A stretch of DNA of 64,000 nt, from NCBI GenBank assembly GCA_030512295.1, contig JAULSR010000002.1, positions 7,192,001 through 7,256,000 of the forward strand, read 5' to 3'. Below, piece after piece: positions 22,501-34,448 of this stretch. The notes beneath the pieces were generated by a model, which saw nothing but the letters and a program-made list of their open reading frames with translations, was not told the DNA's origin and did no database searches. Both the position numbers and the translations under genes were made by a program. Source of the DNA: Bombardia bombarda. Taxonomy: Eukaryota; Ascomycota; Sordariomycetes; Sordariales; Lasiosphaeriaceae. Position 1 is the first letter of the stretch; the number at the start of each line of letters is the position of its first letter.

Positions 22501-25500
22501 ATAGTCGGAGGGGGAGTGGCGTCTAGAGTGCGGCTATTTCCATATGTCTGTGCAGGTGCACGCCGGAGACCCGGAGCATCTATTCGGTGTGCATGGAGTC
22601 ATTCCTGACCTGAACATGACAGAGCTAAAAGACAACCTTAATTGCGGGGGGACTCTGAGTTGGACATCGTCTCGATGTACCCACATGTGGTGTTTGCGGG
22701 AGCCATGATGCTACACAAGGGAAGAAGAACTGGGGAATTGGCAACCTGCGCTAGATGATTTGAGAAACAGCCGTGAGAAAACGGCAAATATCAAACCCAT
22801 GGGACCCCGGTGACTGACCCAGTTCTTTCCAGGCTTTGGACGGAGTGATCTCTCCCTTTAGCGCTAAACTAACTCCCAGGATGGCTCCAGTTGTTGGTGC
22901 GCTTGAGAAATAGCACAACCTGGTGCAATAGTAGCAACCCAGCGCGCTAGATGACCAGGTAGGTATCTCGAGCGACGATCCGACAATTATCGCGCAACAG
23001 TTGTTGCACTGTGGCCATGTGAGAACGTTGAGAGATGAAGTGAAGAATCGGCAGCCACATACAAAACGGACAGTCTATGGTCCGTGCAGCATCAGGGGGG
23101 GTGTTGGCGGGGTTGGTGGCGGTTAAGGTTGCATCAGAGTGAGAAAGGGTCTGGACTCAAGTTGTACTTCCCATGTCCATGTGTTTCGTGCGCACTGTGC
23201 TGCGTGGTACTTGTACAATCAGCACCGTATTTACACAGTACGGTACTTTGTTCTGCCAAAGGTGGTACTTGTGCGGCTGACGGATGATCATGTTAGTCAA
23301 GTTGACCGAAGAAGAAGAAAAACAGAACAAGCAAAAGAAAACATAGAGATGAACGAAACATACCCTTTTCTGCATGGCACTGAGATCGGACGTCTAACAC
23401 CACGATTGCTGGAGAAACGGCAGCACAAGTGCATCGAAAACTGCAAGATTCGGCTTGACAATAACGTTGCGCATTGAAACCGGTCTCTCGGTGTCCATCC
23501 ACACAAAATTCGAGCCAGGTCCACGCAACCCGGTGGCCGGATGCTATTTCTTTGCTTTTTATTCTGACAAGTCCAAAGGATGTGCCTTGGTGGCGTCACG
23601 ACACATATGCAGCTGATATCGGCTGGCTCATACGAAGCCGGTGAATGCGGGATGGCCAAAATGGGAACAGCCGTAGACAATTACGTGACAGCTCGGCCGA
23701 AGTTGACGACATTGACCAGAGATATTTCGGATGGGTCGGACTGCCTGGCTCCCAGCATCGCAGCACCAGTCTAAAGCTGTAAGACGAGAACATATAACAT
23801 TGCGAGTTGTCATGGAGAAGCTGCGTGAAGCCCATAATGGCTATGATAATATGCAAAGATCGACATCGCCGTGCTACAGATCCATGTGCTCTCGCAAAGA
23901 CATAGTTCACTGGAGCTCCATGATCCTGTCTGGGTAATGTTGTCGTGCGTTTCAAGATGACGCAACATTGACGAGTTGGCTTCGGATATAGTGAGTATCA
24001 GATCTTGTCTCTCGCAGTAAAGATGGATTCTGGATCTTACATGCTTCTGGCAGGCACAGCGGGTTGGCCAATCAAGAGGATTTGGCGACCCATCAACACG
24101 TTACATCGTGCTGCTAGACTAATGGGTTCATCTGGCTATACCGCCGGGAAAAGTTGCGCAAGTCTGCATGCATGATTCTGTATGCACTCACTAGCTCCTT
24201 TGAGAAAGAAGATTGGATCCAGCTAGTCCCAATTGTAATGCTATTGGGCTTTAGTTGGCGAACGTATCTAGCATCATTTCTGATAGTATCCAAACTGGGC
24301 CTCGACCATTACTTGTCCAGAGACGATGAGTGCTTCTCCTTTCTCACTTCAATGAATTGCACGGTTAGAAGACAGCTCCACCCCCACAAGTGCCGCGCAT
24401 TTGCATGTAGGTGGCGCTGATGTGCTTCCTTCATGTCGGTCTCAGTTAGAATGCTGGAAGGCGAGACCTAGCAGGTGGATCATTTATCGCCGACAGCAGA
24501 ACAAACACATGACTATCCAAGTAGTTGGCCGGCTGGAGAGACTTTGCTTATCCAAGCCTTGGGGGGGGAGTCTGGGAATCATTTCTGGTAACTATGGCTC
24601 AATCGATCTCTCGGCGTCACCCGCGCACTTGATCTAGATTGGATCGGACGCTGAACCGGGTACGTGGAATTGGGCTGAGCTGTGCTACCGCGGCGCTGGG
24701 TGGACTTGAGTCGTTTCAGCTTGAGTGCTGGCCATTCCAGGTACGTGGGTACAGGGTTTGTTTCATTGATCGTAGGGAAGGAACAGTTGGCGAAAAGTTT
24801 GAAAATATTTCAAATACCTAGGGACTTGGCGGCCCCATGTCGGCACCAGCACGCGACTCAATACAGGCCTTCAATGGAGCTTCAAAGAAATTCGAGAGGT
24901 CGGAAAGACTAATTCGGGTAATATTTTGTCTCTTTTCTTCGGGCCGAAGCACTGATGTGCTGCTGTTTTTTGTGCCTTTGAACAGCAGATCTAGTGCTTT
25001 TGAGCACATCAAGAACTTGCTAGCAATGAAATAGTCTTCAATCACGAAGACCACGCTCAGGGATTAACCAAGCTAGCCGTCAGTCTTCCCTCTGTCTGCT
25101 CAGCCGTGGAGATGGTGTCGTCAGCCCAGTTGAAGCTGGAGGTTGCCCAAGACCCCTGTCATGCATTTGCAAGATTGGCACACCTTCCCATCATCCACCT
25201 GCCAGACCACCTAGACTTTCCTGTTTCGGCCTGCCAGCCAACGCTGTGGAGTGTGTAGTGCATCCGCCAAGAGCTGAATGGATCCCCATGGTAGAAGAAA
25301 GATGCAGATCAGGAAGCCGGTGCAGTAGCATTATGCGGGCGTCCCGTTCCGTGCCAGTCCCGGTTATCGTGGAGGCGGCGGTGGCGTCCTCGTGGTGACA
25401 CAAGCGGCTGTTCGTAGTATGTATCTGAAGCCGGCGTGGATTTTGTGGATTCTGCACCTCCTCAACAATGTTTATTGTGGTCGTGAGCTGCGCACCTTCT

Positions 25501-26921
25501 TTACCAAACCCTTGCTCGCATATTCTTGAGAACTGACAGAGAGCAGGATGATGATGTGTCCGCGGATGATTTGACAGACACAGTTCGCTGTGGGGAATCG
25601 GATGGCTGGAGACATTTCCCCGGCGATCGCCTATTGTAAGATCCCGGGGTGAAATCGCTCTCAGGACACATATCGATGACTCAGTTTGTGACCAAACATG
25701 GCTGGCGTGGGAATCTAGTTTGTTATGGTTTTTTGGCCCCCTATGCACTTCGCGCATAAGTGCGAAAGCTTTGAGAAAATTGCAACGTGATATGGTATTT
25801 GAGGGCATCGAGCAGCACGTATGCAGCCATATGGCGTAAGACATCCATCCCTCTTGGGCACCGGGTAGGAGCAGAATCGTGGAACACCGATAATTCCTAA
25901 TTTTTCTGACACGATGCCCAACTCAGCTGCGACCAAGCTAGACTCCGTACCGTGTCGTCCTATACCGCATCATCCGGCCGGCCTCATTGCAAATTGCACG
26001 ACTGCGCTCCTCGGGGCTGATGACGAGGCAACCGCCCACGGCCGACTTGAAGGCCTGGGCCCAGTCTGCCATTTGCGACAGAACTGCAGGTTGCCGTGGG
26101 ATTCAAGCTAAGCGGAAGTGCGGTGTGCGCCATCTTTCCCGGGTAGCATACCTGGGCACTTACCCATGGCAAGGAGTCTCAGAAAGACTGTCAAACAATC
26201 AAGGCATGCTTGACGGATGCTTAACGGACAAGGAGTCCTCCGGATACCCGCCGAACAAGGATCGTTTGATCCCGCTGATCACCAATTTTCGGCAACCTAA
26301 GGAACTCATCCCCGCACCACTCGGCTCTACCTCCCGCTCCCTCACGGGCACTTTACCCGCCGTCACTCAATCCCAAACCGGTGTATTGAGCCTTTCATAG
26401 CCGAGTATCGTCGTAACTGATGGATATGCTCCCCATACCTCGATAAACTGGTGCCGACTTGCTTATCAACCCGTGCGGGCTTCAGGACCCTTGGATGAAC
26501 CTTGGGCAAAGAATGTCATACTCAATCCACCCTTCAAAGTGACCCTAACAGAAGGCTCAATACCAGCTGTCTGTCTACATTAAATGTAAATCAAAGTCAT
26601 ATTATCGTCCCCAGAGCATTAGTATGCGTCGGTATTGCCTTGGAGTTTATCCGTGCTCGGCGAAGTTGAGCCCATTCTAGGCGGGGAAATGCGACAATCC
26701 TAAAGAACAATACGACCTCTCTTTCAGGCTCTACAGCCCATTTGCACAAAACGGTGATAGATCATGACATTGCTACTAAGTCTTGAAATACAAGACAAAG
26801 AACCAATAGATGTGGAACAATCTCGAACCTCTGCGTGCTGCAATCTTGTGATCGTGACGCTCAACTTTGTGAGCATTACCAGACCTGAAAGCACTGCTCC
26901 GAGTATCGGTTACCAGGCACT
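16515..26921. other. 10.4-kb stretch with no convincing gene
   Basis: Base composition is ordinary and not RIP-like. Many short frames overlap on both strands. The longest (217 codons at 25,191-25,844 minus; 174 codons at 19,185-19,709 minus) have low-information composition and no family resemblance. Homopolymers (16 C at 19,075-19,090; 9 G near 19,829) and a CCAA repeat near 20,966-20,979 are present. I see no tRNA, transposase or LTR. The region could hold promoters, long UTRs or non-coding RNAs, and sequence alone does not decide this. Confidence 0.45.
19075..19090 (+). repeat. Poly-C run (16 C)
   Basis: An uninterrupted homopolymer in non-coding DNA. Its length is unlikely to be exact in the assembly. 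Confidence 0.9.
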
Positions 26922-29561
26922 ATGAAGCTCATAGTACCTATCGCGGCGCTTTTACCCGTTGCCGTCAGAGTCTTTGCCCAGGAGATATCGCAGCGGCCGA
27001 CGCTCACCCCGAGCCCGTACAGTCCACGAGTGCCGTTTCCAAACCCTCCGCCGAGAGACAATGATAGGGTCTGCGTGGTGATGACGCATGGCGACGGCAT
27101 CACAGATGACTCACTAAACATTCTCTTTGCCTTCCACCAGTGCAACGACGGCGGTCATGTGCTCTTTGCTCGGGGAGAGACGTACACCATCGGCACAGCC
27201 ATGGACTGGTCTTTCCTGAATCACATCGATATTGGTATGACCCCCTTTGGTCCTTCATTTCCGCTCCTGCGAGTCTGTTTTTGTAGTTGCCCCCTTCTCA
27301 GAATCCTGTCGGTTCCAAAACAAGCTCTTCTAGGCTCTTCTCCAAACGAGAAATAACAGCTGATACAGAGAGGCGCATATAGATATCCAGGGACGTATCC
27401 AGTTTTCCAACGACACGGCATACTGGCAGGCCAACTCATATCCCTTCGTTTTTCAAAACGTCACGTCTTTCTTCAAGCTTGGAGGCGAGGACGTGTGGAT
27501 CTATGGCGGTAAATTGCTCCTCATGTCCCCCACCCCCCATGCATATGTCACACCCGTCATTCATCATAATCATCCCTCATGACCTCCGCTTCGGCCGTAG
27601 AGTCTTTGATCGTCCTGTTGGCCCTGACTTGCGACCTGCCTTGGTTAAGGTTGATTGTATGCTTGCCTACAGACGTCTTTGGCGTTCTATGAGCCAACAA
27701 GTCCAGAACAAGACAACGGGACAGTATCCCTCTGTCTCCCTTCTTTGTCTCTTTCCTCACCGCAATGAAGTGCCTAGTCAGCGCATGTAGGGGACTTGAG
27801 GGCTGACGCAGCTCAGGTGGGACGCTGGACGGTAACGGACAGATCTGGTACGACACATATGCGGCCGAAATATATACGCTGCGGCCCGTGCTGGTGGGCA
27901 TCGACGGGCTGAAAGACAGCGTGCTGTCGGATCTGGTTCTGAGAAACAGCCCTCAGTATTATCACTTTGTTGCCAACGCGAGCAATGTGGTCTTCAACAA
28001 CATCGACATCGCCGGGGGCAGCACCAGCAAGAATACGGCGAAGAACACAGATGGTTGGGACACATATCGCAGTGAGGACGTGACCATAATGAACTCAGTC
28101 ATTAACAATGGTGATGGTAAGTCGGTGTGCCTATCGTGTGTTGTGTGACAGGTCTCCATGCAAGATGCCGACCAAGGTCTGAAATGTCAACAATGACGTG
28201 TTAAAGCCATATTGATGTCGAGAGCGGTGCATAACAAGTGTTGTTCGTTCGCGCTCTGTGTCACGTATCAGATATTGAGCCGCATGCTCAGTGCGCATGC
28301 TTGGTGGTTGCGCGAAGTTTGCTCAGTCTACGGACCGTCGCCGATCCAGGCTATGTCGGGATTCCCATTAATCCTGGCCAAACGGCCCGATCTCACTGGT
28401 CTGGGCTGCCAACAGTGTTCCATGGCCGGATAGTGAACATGTGTCGTGGCAGATGACTTGGCCATAGATCGATCCAAACAACGCATCGTCCTTGCCCATC
28501 CTTACACAACAGTGCCCCTCCCCGAAGCGGCTTGCCAAAAATACCATGGTTCTGTGGCGTTACGAGGTAGACATAGTGACAGACCGCGTGTTGTGTTGTT
28601 GTCCAAGTGGCAGTTGCAACTCTGTCAACAACCTTCAGCCTCGTTTTTAATGGGACTAGTGTGCCCTCGTCCTCCCACTCCAGTACACAGTTGAAAAGGT
28701 TCCTCGCAGAACAAGCTTATCGCTCCTATCCTTTCATTTGGAATATACTGAAGCCAACCCTAGTCGTGGTTCAACGATGGCATCAACAGAGCACACATGG
28801 GTAGTGTAGCGGTTGTTGTCGGTCAAACACACCAGTTAGAGCATCTAGGCCCCATTTCTCCCCCCCCCCCCTCTCTTCTTCTCTTTTTTTTCCTCGCCCG
28901 TGTTCTGTCGTTTCTCTTCAAAACCAGTGGCCAGCCATTCGTCAACCACACACCACTAACAATCTGCCACCCAGACTGTGTATCCTTCAAACCCAACAGC
29001 ACAAACATCCTCGTGCAGTCTCTCTCCTGCACAGGCTCGCACGGCATCAGCGTCGGCAGTCTGGGCCAGTACCCCCTCGCATTCGACATTGTCTCCTCCA
29101 TCATGGTCAGCAACATCAGCATGTGCCATGCGTCCGACGGCGCGCGCATCAAGGTCTGGCCCGGCGTAGCTTCCACCATGTCGCCGGACCTCCAGGGCGG
29201 CGGCGGCTCCGGCGCCGTCTTCAACATCACGTACGAGGACATGACCATCAACGACGTCGACTACGCCATCGAGATCACGCAGTGCTACGGCCAAAAGAAC
29301 CTGACCCTGTGTCAACAGTACCCGAGCCCGCTGACCATTGAGGATATTCACTTCCGGCGCTTCAAGGGGACGACGAGCAGCAAGTACGAGCCGCTTGTCG
29401 CGGCGTTTGCGTGCAGCAGCGATAAAGTCTGCGGGGATATTTATGCGGAGGATATCGACGTGAGGAGTCCAAAGGGGAAGAAAGAGGCGTATTGCTTGAA
29501 TCAGGAGGTGGTGAATTTACAGGGTGTGCAGTGTACGGCGAACTATAAAGGATTTAACTGA
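26922..29561 (+). CDS. Secreted exo-polygalacturonase, glycoside hydrolase family 28
   Basis: Four exons: 26,922-27,234, 27,383-27,508, 27,817-28,116 and 28,975-29,561. Introns are 148, 308 and 858 bp, all GT..AG. The spliced frame gives 441 residues. Residues 1-19 are a signal peptide (MKLIVPIAALLPVAVRVFA). The GH28 signature groups are all present: NTDG at ~223, the Asp pair of GDDC at ~246-247, GSHGISVG at ~268, and RIKVWPG at ~303. The form NTDGWDTYRS and RIKVWPG is that of fungal exo-acting enzymes, which release galacturonic acid from the non-reducing end of pectin. Several Asn-x-Ser/Thr sites (for example NDT, NVT, NAS, NST) fit secretion. The long third intron splits the second catalytic Asp codon (G^AC). 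The gene ends 85 bp from the convergent XLF gene. It suggests a plant-associated or saprotrophic life style. Confidence 0.9.
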
Positions 29562-29646
29562 GAAGTGTATAGCGAGTATAGATCTGTATTTTGGCTATCT
29601 CCCGCGTGGGGGTTGGATATCAACGTGTCCCTGATGAACCATGGGT

Positions 29647-31083
29647 TTAGAACTTGCGCTTCTTTTTGGCGGGACCGGCAGCTGCTTTCTTCTCCAGCTC
29701 TTTTTGGAGTTCCGCTCGCTTTCGATCAGCCCGCTCTTGCGAGGTCTCCCGCCGCGGTGGTTCTTTTTTCGGTGCTGCGGTGGCCTTGATCTTGTTTCTG
29801 CCCCTCTCATCGTCACTTCCGCTTTCCACCTGTGCTGAGGTTTCCGGATTTGTTGGCTTCTTTCCAATGACACCAAGTTTGTGTACCCTTGCACCCTGAC
29901 TATGACTGGGCTCCTCACTTGGGCCAGCTGTAAAGGGCGAACGGCTACGCTCGGGTTCAGTAACCGGCGTTTTTTCTCGTGGCTGACCGCCAATGCGACC
30001 CAGTCCCCCTCTTCTAGGGGCTGGCTTTGGCGGAGGAGAGACGTTCGTATGATCATCGTCGTCATCAGTACTGGTCTCTACATCAGATTCGTTGACCCTC
30101 GTGTCGGTGTTGTGGCCATCACGGTCCTTCGTAGGACTATCACGGGCATTTGCATCGTGATTGTAGGCATTTGTATCGTCGTCATCGTCGGAGGCAGTGT
30201 TGGAGGCGTTGTCATTGTCCGACTTTGTCTTCGCTTGCTTTGCCCCAGAGCGGTGAGCAAGGACAATATGCTTTCCGATGTCCAGTCGCATCCACCAATT
30301 ATCGAGTCCCGGGGAAGCCTCCAGATCCAAATCCGACTGGTACTCCAGGTTTGTACCACTAAACACTTTGTTAAGAAGGGACGGTACATCGGCCGGTCTA
30401 GTTGTAGACGACTGTGTCTCCGCAGCTCTGTTTCTGCTGAATTCTGCCTCATCAAATGGAGCGAGCCCTTTAATCTTAGCCTCGGCGGCTGCTCTTGTGA
30501 TCTTCCGTTTGCCGGTGAGCGTGTTAAACACGTGTTCCAGCCCTGTACCCGTGGCTTCCAGCTTATCAATCAGCCGAGCGATAATGCCGTCCTTTTCGCG
30601 GAGAGCGTTGGCAAGCTGATCAAGATCTCGCGAGCGGGCTTCGTGCGCCTGTACCAAGGGGAGGACAAGCTCTGTTGCGAGAGAGGACTGCGGGCATTTC
30701 TTCAGGTGCATAGGCCACTTGAGAGATTTAAGTGGCTTGGGGAGAATGCAGGTGATTTGCATCACAAGCTCGGAATGATTGTCACCAGCAGCTAGAGTGA
30801 TAGATGTGTTGGCGTATTCGGGATCGTTTTCGTCAAAAGCGGCCCGAAGAAGCTCAAGGAGCCGACGAATCTGATCCGGCCCGTCGCTTGGGTCAATACT
30901 TGTGTCCTCTACAAGACCCCTCTTGACAATGGGTCTGCGATCCAGACTCTCGACCCACAAATTCGCAAGGTCGGTGAGATGTATATTGTACGAGTCGGCA
31001 GTGAAATTCGCCGACACAAGTAGGTTGGGGATTCCCGGAACGGCAGCCGGAAGCGGTCGCCACGAGGGGTGGTGATCTGGCAT
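29647..31083 (-). CDS. XLF/Nej1-like non-homologous end-joining factor
   Basis: The frame on the minus strand opens further upstream but only from a TTG, so I take the ATG at 31,081-31,083, giving 478 residues. Residues ~5-130 match the XLF head: SWRPLPAAVPGIPNLLVS, FTADSYNIHLTDLANLWVES and LDRRPIVKRGLVEDTS. A helical segment (~165-200, with ALREKDGIIARLIDKLEATG) fits the dimerising coiled coil. The rest is acidic and low-complexity, with many Asp/Asn/Ser and Pro, and is presumably disordered. The C-terminus is KKKRKF-stop, a basic patch ending in Phe as in the Ku-binding motif at the end of XLF proteins. Such proteins bridge DNA ends with the ligase IV-XRCC4/Lif1 complex in the nucleus. No intron is needed. 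Confidence 0.85.
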   Translation of the reverse strand: MPDHHPSWRPLPAAVPGIPNLLVSANFTADSYNIHLTDLANLWVESLDRRPIVKRGLVEDTSIDPSDGPDQIRRLLELLRAAFDENDPEYANTSITLAAGDNHSELVMQITCILPKPLKSLKWPMHLKKCPQSSLATELVLPLVQAHEARSRDLDQLANALREKDGIIARLIDKLEATGTGLEHVFNTLTGKRKITRAAAEAKIKGLAPFDEAEFSRNRAAETQSSTTRPADVPSLLNKVFSGTNLEYQSDLDLEASPGLDNWWMRLDIGKHIVLAHRSGAKQAKTKSDNDNASNTASDDDDDTNAYNHDANARDSPTKDRDGHNTDTRVNESDVETSTDDDDDHTNVSPPPKPAPRRGGLGRIGGQPREKTPVTEPERSRSPFTAGPSEEPSHSQGARVHKLGVIGKKPTNPETSAQVESGSDDERGRNKIKATAAPKKEPPRRETSQERADRKRAELQKELEKKAAAGPAKKKRKF

Positions 31084-33122
31084 AGCGATGGCACCTGGGT
31101 GTTGCGACAAGTTTTGAATGATTGGGCCCAGCCGAATGGCTGACAACCGTAAAAGTTGGTTTCGATGGAGCGTTTGACAAGCAGCGCCTCACCTGAGCCC
31201 TGTGATCTAGCGTGCAGGAGGCAGTGGTCGGGCTGCTGGGATTCCGACGTTGTGGAACAGAGTACGGAGGCTGTCAGTCGATGTACCTTGCTTGGGCGGG
31301 TAGGGTACCTTGAGTGGTGCTCAAGTGGTCGGATATCGACGTTGAAGAGACCTCCTAATACGACCTCAGGCGTTCTGAGGACGAGAGATGATCTCTAGAC
31401 AGGGCTTCCAATGAACTTATAGTGGTAAATGTACCACAACCTTGCTGCAGGGTGAAAATGTCGTAGCTCCTCTATCCAAGAGCTTTGGCCAGACGGCTGC
31501 ACGGTGTGAGAGTGCGAAAGAAGGTTGAACAAGGCGGACAGCAGAAGTATTGGACTGGTGCGCGCCTTATCTTATCGAACAGCTAGGTACCCTAAAAACC
31601 GTGTCTCGGGTGACTTGTCCTGGCAGCCTGTACCAACGAGAAAAGTTAGCTGCCTGAACGGGATGGGGATAGACAGGGCAGGGCGGTGTGAATAAGGTGA
31701 CAGATGGCGTATGCAATGCCGGGAGTGACGTTTCGTACCACCGCAACAAGTACAGTGCAGATAAGTACCAGTACTGTAACCTAGGGGAGTTATTCAATGG
31801 TGTGAGAATTTTGCCCGCTCTTGCAGTTTTTGGTGATGGGATTCACGTGGTCTATTTGGTGCGTCCGTCTCCCGCGTTGTGATGTCAGATCAGTCGCTGG
31901 GAACGTGCTGTGGAAGTCGCGACGCCCGTATTCACGTGACCGTGGTTTAGGCAACCACCCCTGTGTGTTTACGCTAAAGTTAGCGAGGGGTGGTGCCAGC
32001 TTATTATCTCTTCACCCTGCCAACATCAGTGAAAGCTCTCACTACACATTGTCGGTGGTAATGTATGAATGAGCACAATACCATCAGCATTCCTTCACTT
32101 ATATTTTAATGTGAATTTTTGTTATTTTGTTATTGAGCTGCCGCCATCGTTTTAATACACTACATCCAATAATACCTTCCCATAAATCAGCCAATCAGGC
32201 GTGGCTCGCCTGAACCATTGAGGACATGTCAGGTCGTTAAAAGTTTCAAAGAAGCGCATCCTCGTCGTCTTCTTCTGAATCATCATCGTTCACTTCAAAG
32301 TAGATCTGGACGAGGCGCTTGATGTGCAAAACTCGACCGAGATCAGAACCCTCAAACCCATCTTTCGGCTGCAGCAACCATGACGCCAGGTACCCCAACC
32401 AAGCAATATTCTGCCGCTCGTTCTTCGATCGCCGCATCATCTTCTGCTTGCTCAAGGAGATTGAGCATCCTGGGGCCCAAAGTCAGGGCCAGCAAAGACA
32501 AAATGGACCGATCTTACGGACGAATGCGAAGACAATCACACCCATCTGGGTCAGCCAGTGAACTCGCCGGCCTCAGATAGCAGGACAAGGTCTGGCAGAT
32601 TTGAAGTCAAGGTCGTATTTCGTAACAAACAGCAAGCGACAATGGCTCTCAATATTTCCAATGATAAATCTTGGCCCAATAGCAGCACAGTGTGATTGAA
32701 GGCTGAATACCTTGACCGATGGCGCCATTCGAAACTGAGTGACCTTCCAAAAGTCCGATTTTGATGGTGATCCTCATCAACAGCGACATTAAGTTTCCCG
32801 TTCTGGTTGGATTGATTGCATTACAATTGATGGAGCTCCGCCCTGGGCTTCTGCCGTAGTCAGCTATAGGGCCATTTTACCGGTATGCGAGGTGTTGCCT
32901 GTGCCTGGCTGTCTTGAGATGTCCACCTTTGGTCGAGATGTCCTGGCGCGAAACGAACATGGACGCTTAAACAACGTTTATCCTATCACACTAGACACCT
33001 TGACCCCCCAACCGGCCACCCCTGCTAACCGGCCATGGTAATCCACACCGCTCTTTGCATCACCACCAACTTCAACACAACACAACTTCATCAATTTCAG
33101 GCCGATTTGGCTCATATTTTAA
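31084..33122. other. Intergenic; XLF promoter and left flank of a dead pogo element
   Basis: A 70-codon minus-strand frame at 32,246-32,455 ends in an acidic tail (NDDDSEEDDEDALL) and may be a gene fragment, but it has no recognised domain. About 140 bp before the transposase ATG, near 32,990-33,035, the sequence is C-rich with an imperfect repeat of ACCGGCCA; this could be a pogo-type terminal inverted repeat. I found no matching inverted copy downstream. Confidence 0.4.
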
Positions 33123-34448
33123 ATGGCTACTGTTCGCGATGAGCTGATTCAATCTGCAATTTCAGATGTTCAAAATGGTTTATCCCAGCGCGCGGCATCA
33201 AAGAAATGGGGAGTGCCCCGGTCCACCCTGCAGGATCGGCTCCACGGCGCGCATTCAAGGCCAGTAGCTATGGAGGGTGTTCAACGGCTCTCCAAAACGC
33301 AGGAGAGCTTCCTAGCCGACTGGTGCCTCAACGAAGAAGCTGCAGGGCGGGCCCCGAGCCGGAAGCAAGTGCAGGCATTCACACAAGCTATACTGGCCGA
33401 AGGCGGGGATTTACGGCCCCTGGGTGCCAGATGGATTGATCGATTTCTACGCCGAAATAACAACATCACCACCAAGAAATCTAGCTTGTTAGAGTCAGCT
33501 CGAGTACGCGGATCTACTCGTGAGGCTTACGATACCTTCTTTGATCAGTTGGAAGCCGTAATCTCAAGGAAAAAGATTATTCCGGCCAATATTGCTAATA
33601 TGGATGAACACAGCATGCAAGAGCTTGAGTCCCGGGCCGGAAAGGTTATCGGAAGCACCCTGACTAAAAGGACCTATGTTACGGCCTCTGATGCAACTAC
33701 CTGGGTTACTGTCATCGAATGCGGTACTGCTGAGGGCATTCGATTACCCCCTGTTGTTGTATTTACTGGGGCATCTCTTCAGGGGCAGTGGTTTCCGGAA
33801 AACCTCGCTTTTGACGAGCATTTCCTTACTTAGAAGTTCGCCTACAGTATCACAGGGTGGTCGAATACAGAGATTTGTTTACTTTGGCTCAAGGGGACCT
33901 ATCTACCCATAACAATACCAAAAAACAAGAGGGATTGGCGCCTCCTTATACTTGACGAGCATTCAAGCCACATTAGCGAGGAATTCATGATGGAATGCTT
34001 CAAAAATAAGGTAGAATTGCTGTATTTACCTTCGCATACAAGCAACAAGACCCAGCCACTCCATCGATCAGTCTTTTCCCCCCTGAAGAACTATTTCCGC
34101 CAAGCAACAAAGGCCCTCGCCTCCTTTTCTTCTTCGGCGCCTATCAACAAACAACGCTTTCTTATTTGCTACCGGGATGCCTCAGTCAGGGGCATGAGCG
34201 CCCGGAACCTGATCCACGGCTTCAGAAATACAGGCATTTGTCACGAACATACCTTACCTACTCTAAGCCTACAAACCAGCCCCCACCACATCACAGGGTC
34301 ACAACCTCCACCTCAGAGGAACCATCACCACAGCACCGATGGCGAAAACCCGTGCCATGTCTGGCCGCAAGCCCGCGCCAGCCAAGGGCACCAAGAAGAA
34401 AATGCCAGCCAGCCAAAAGGTCGTCGAGACCAGAAAGACCGCCTCTGA
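33123..34448 (+). pseudogene. Inactivated Fot1/pogo-family (Tc1-mariner) DDE transposase
   Basis: One frame runs from 33,123 to a stop at 34,446-34,448, broken only by TAG at 33,831-33,833. The N-terminus is an HTH pair: a psq-type HTH (SQRAASKKWGVPRSTLQDRL) and a CENP-B-like HTH (~60-120, with LSKTQESFLADWC). The DDE_1 catalytic region follows: first Asp in NMDEHS, second in LILDEHSSH. In DD35D order the third Asp should lie 36 residues after the second. At that place the sequence reads QPLHRSVF, with His (CAT, 34,062-34,064) where the family has Asp. The nonsense codon can come from CAG by C-to-T; the His change (G-to-C) cannot be RIP. The C-terminus is unlike family members and probably truncated, and no right-hand inverted repeat was found. 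Confidence 0.85.

Noticed and set aside
25191..25844. 217-codon minus-strand ATG frame
   Set aside because: Composition is irregular (many His, Cys, Ser, Arg) with no domain, hydrophobic core pattern or homologous neighbour. Plausible by chance in 10 kb of non-AT-rich DNA.
31084..31146. 21-residue N-terminal extension of the XLF-like protein
   Set aside because: It would have to start at TTG. An in-frame ATG at 31,083 gives a normal XLF N-terminus.
32246..32455. 70-codon minus-strand frame with acidic tail
   Set aside because: Possibly a gene fragment, but too short and without any recognised domain; mentioned only in the intergenic entry.
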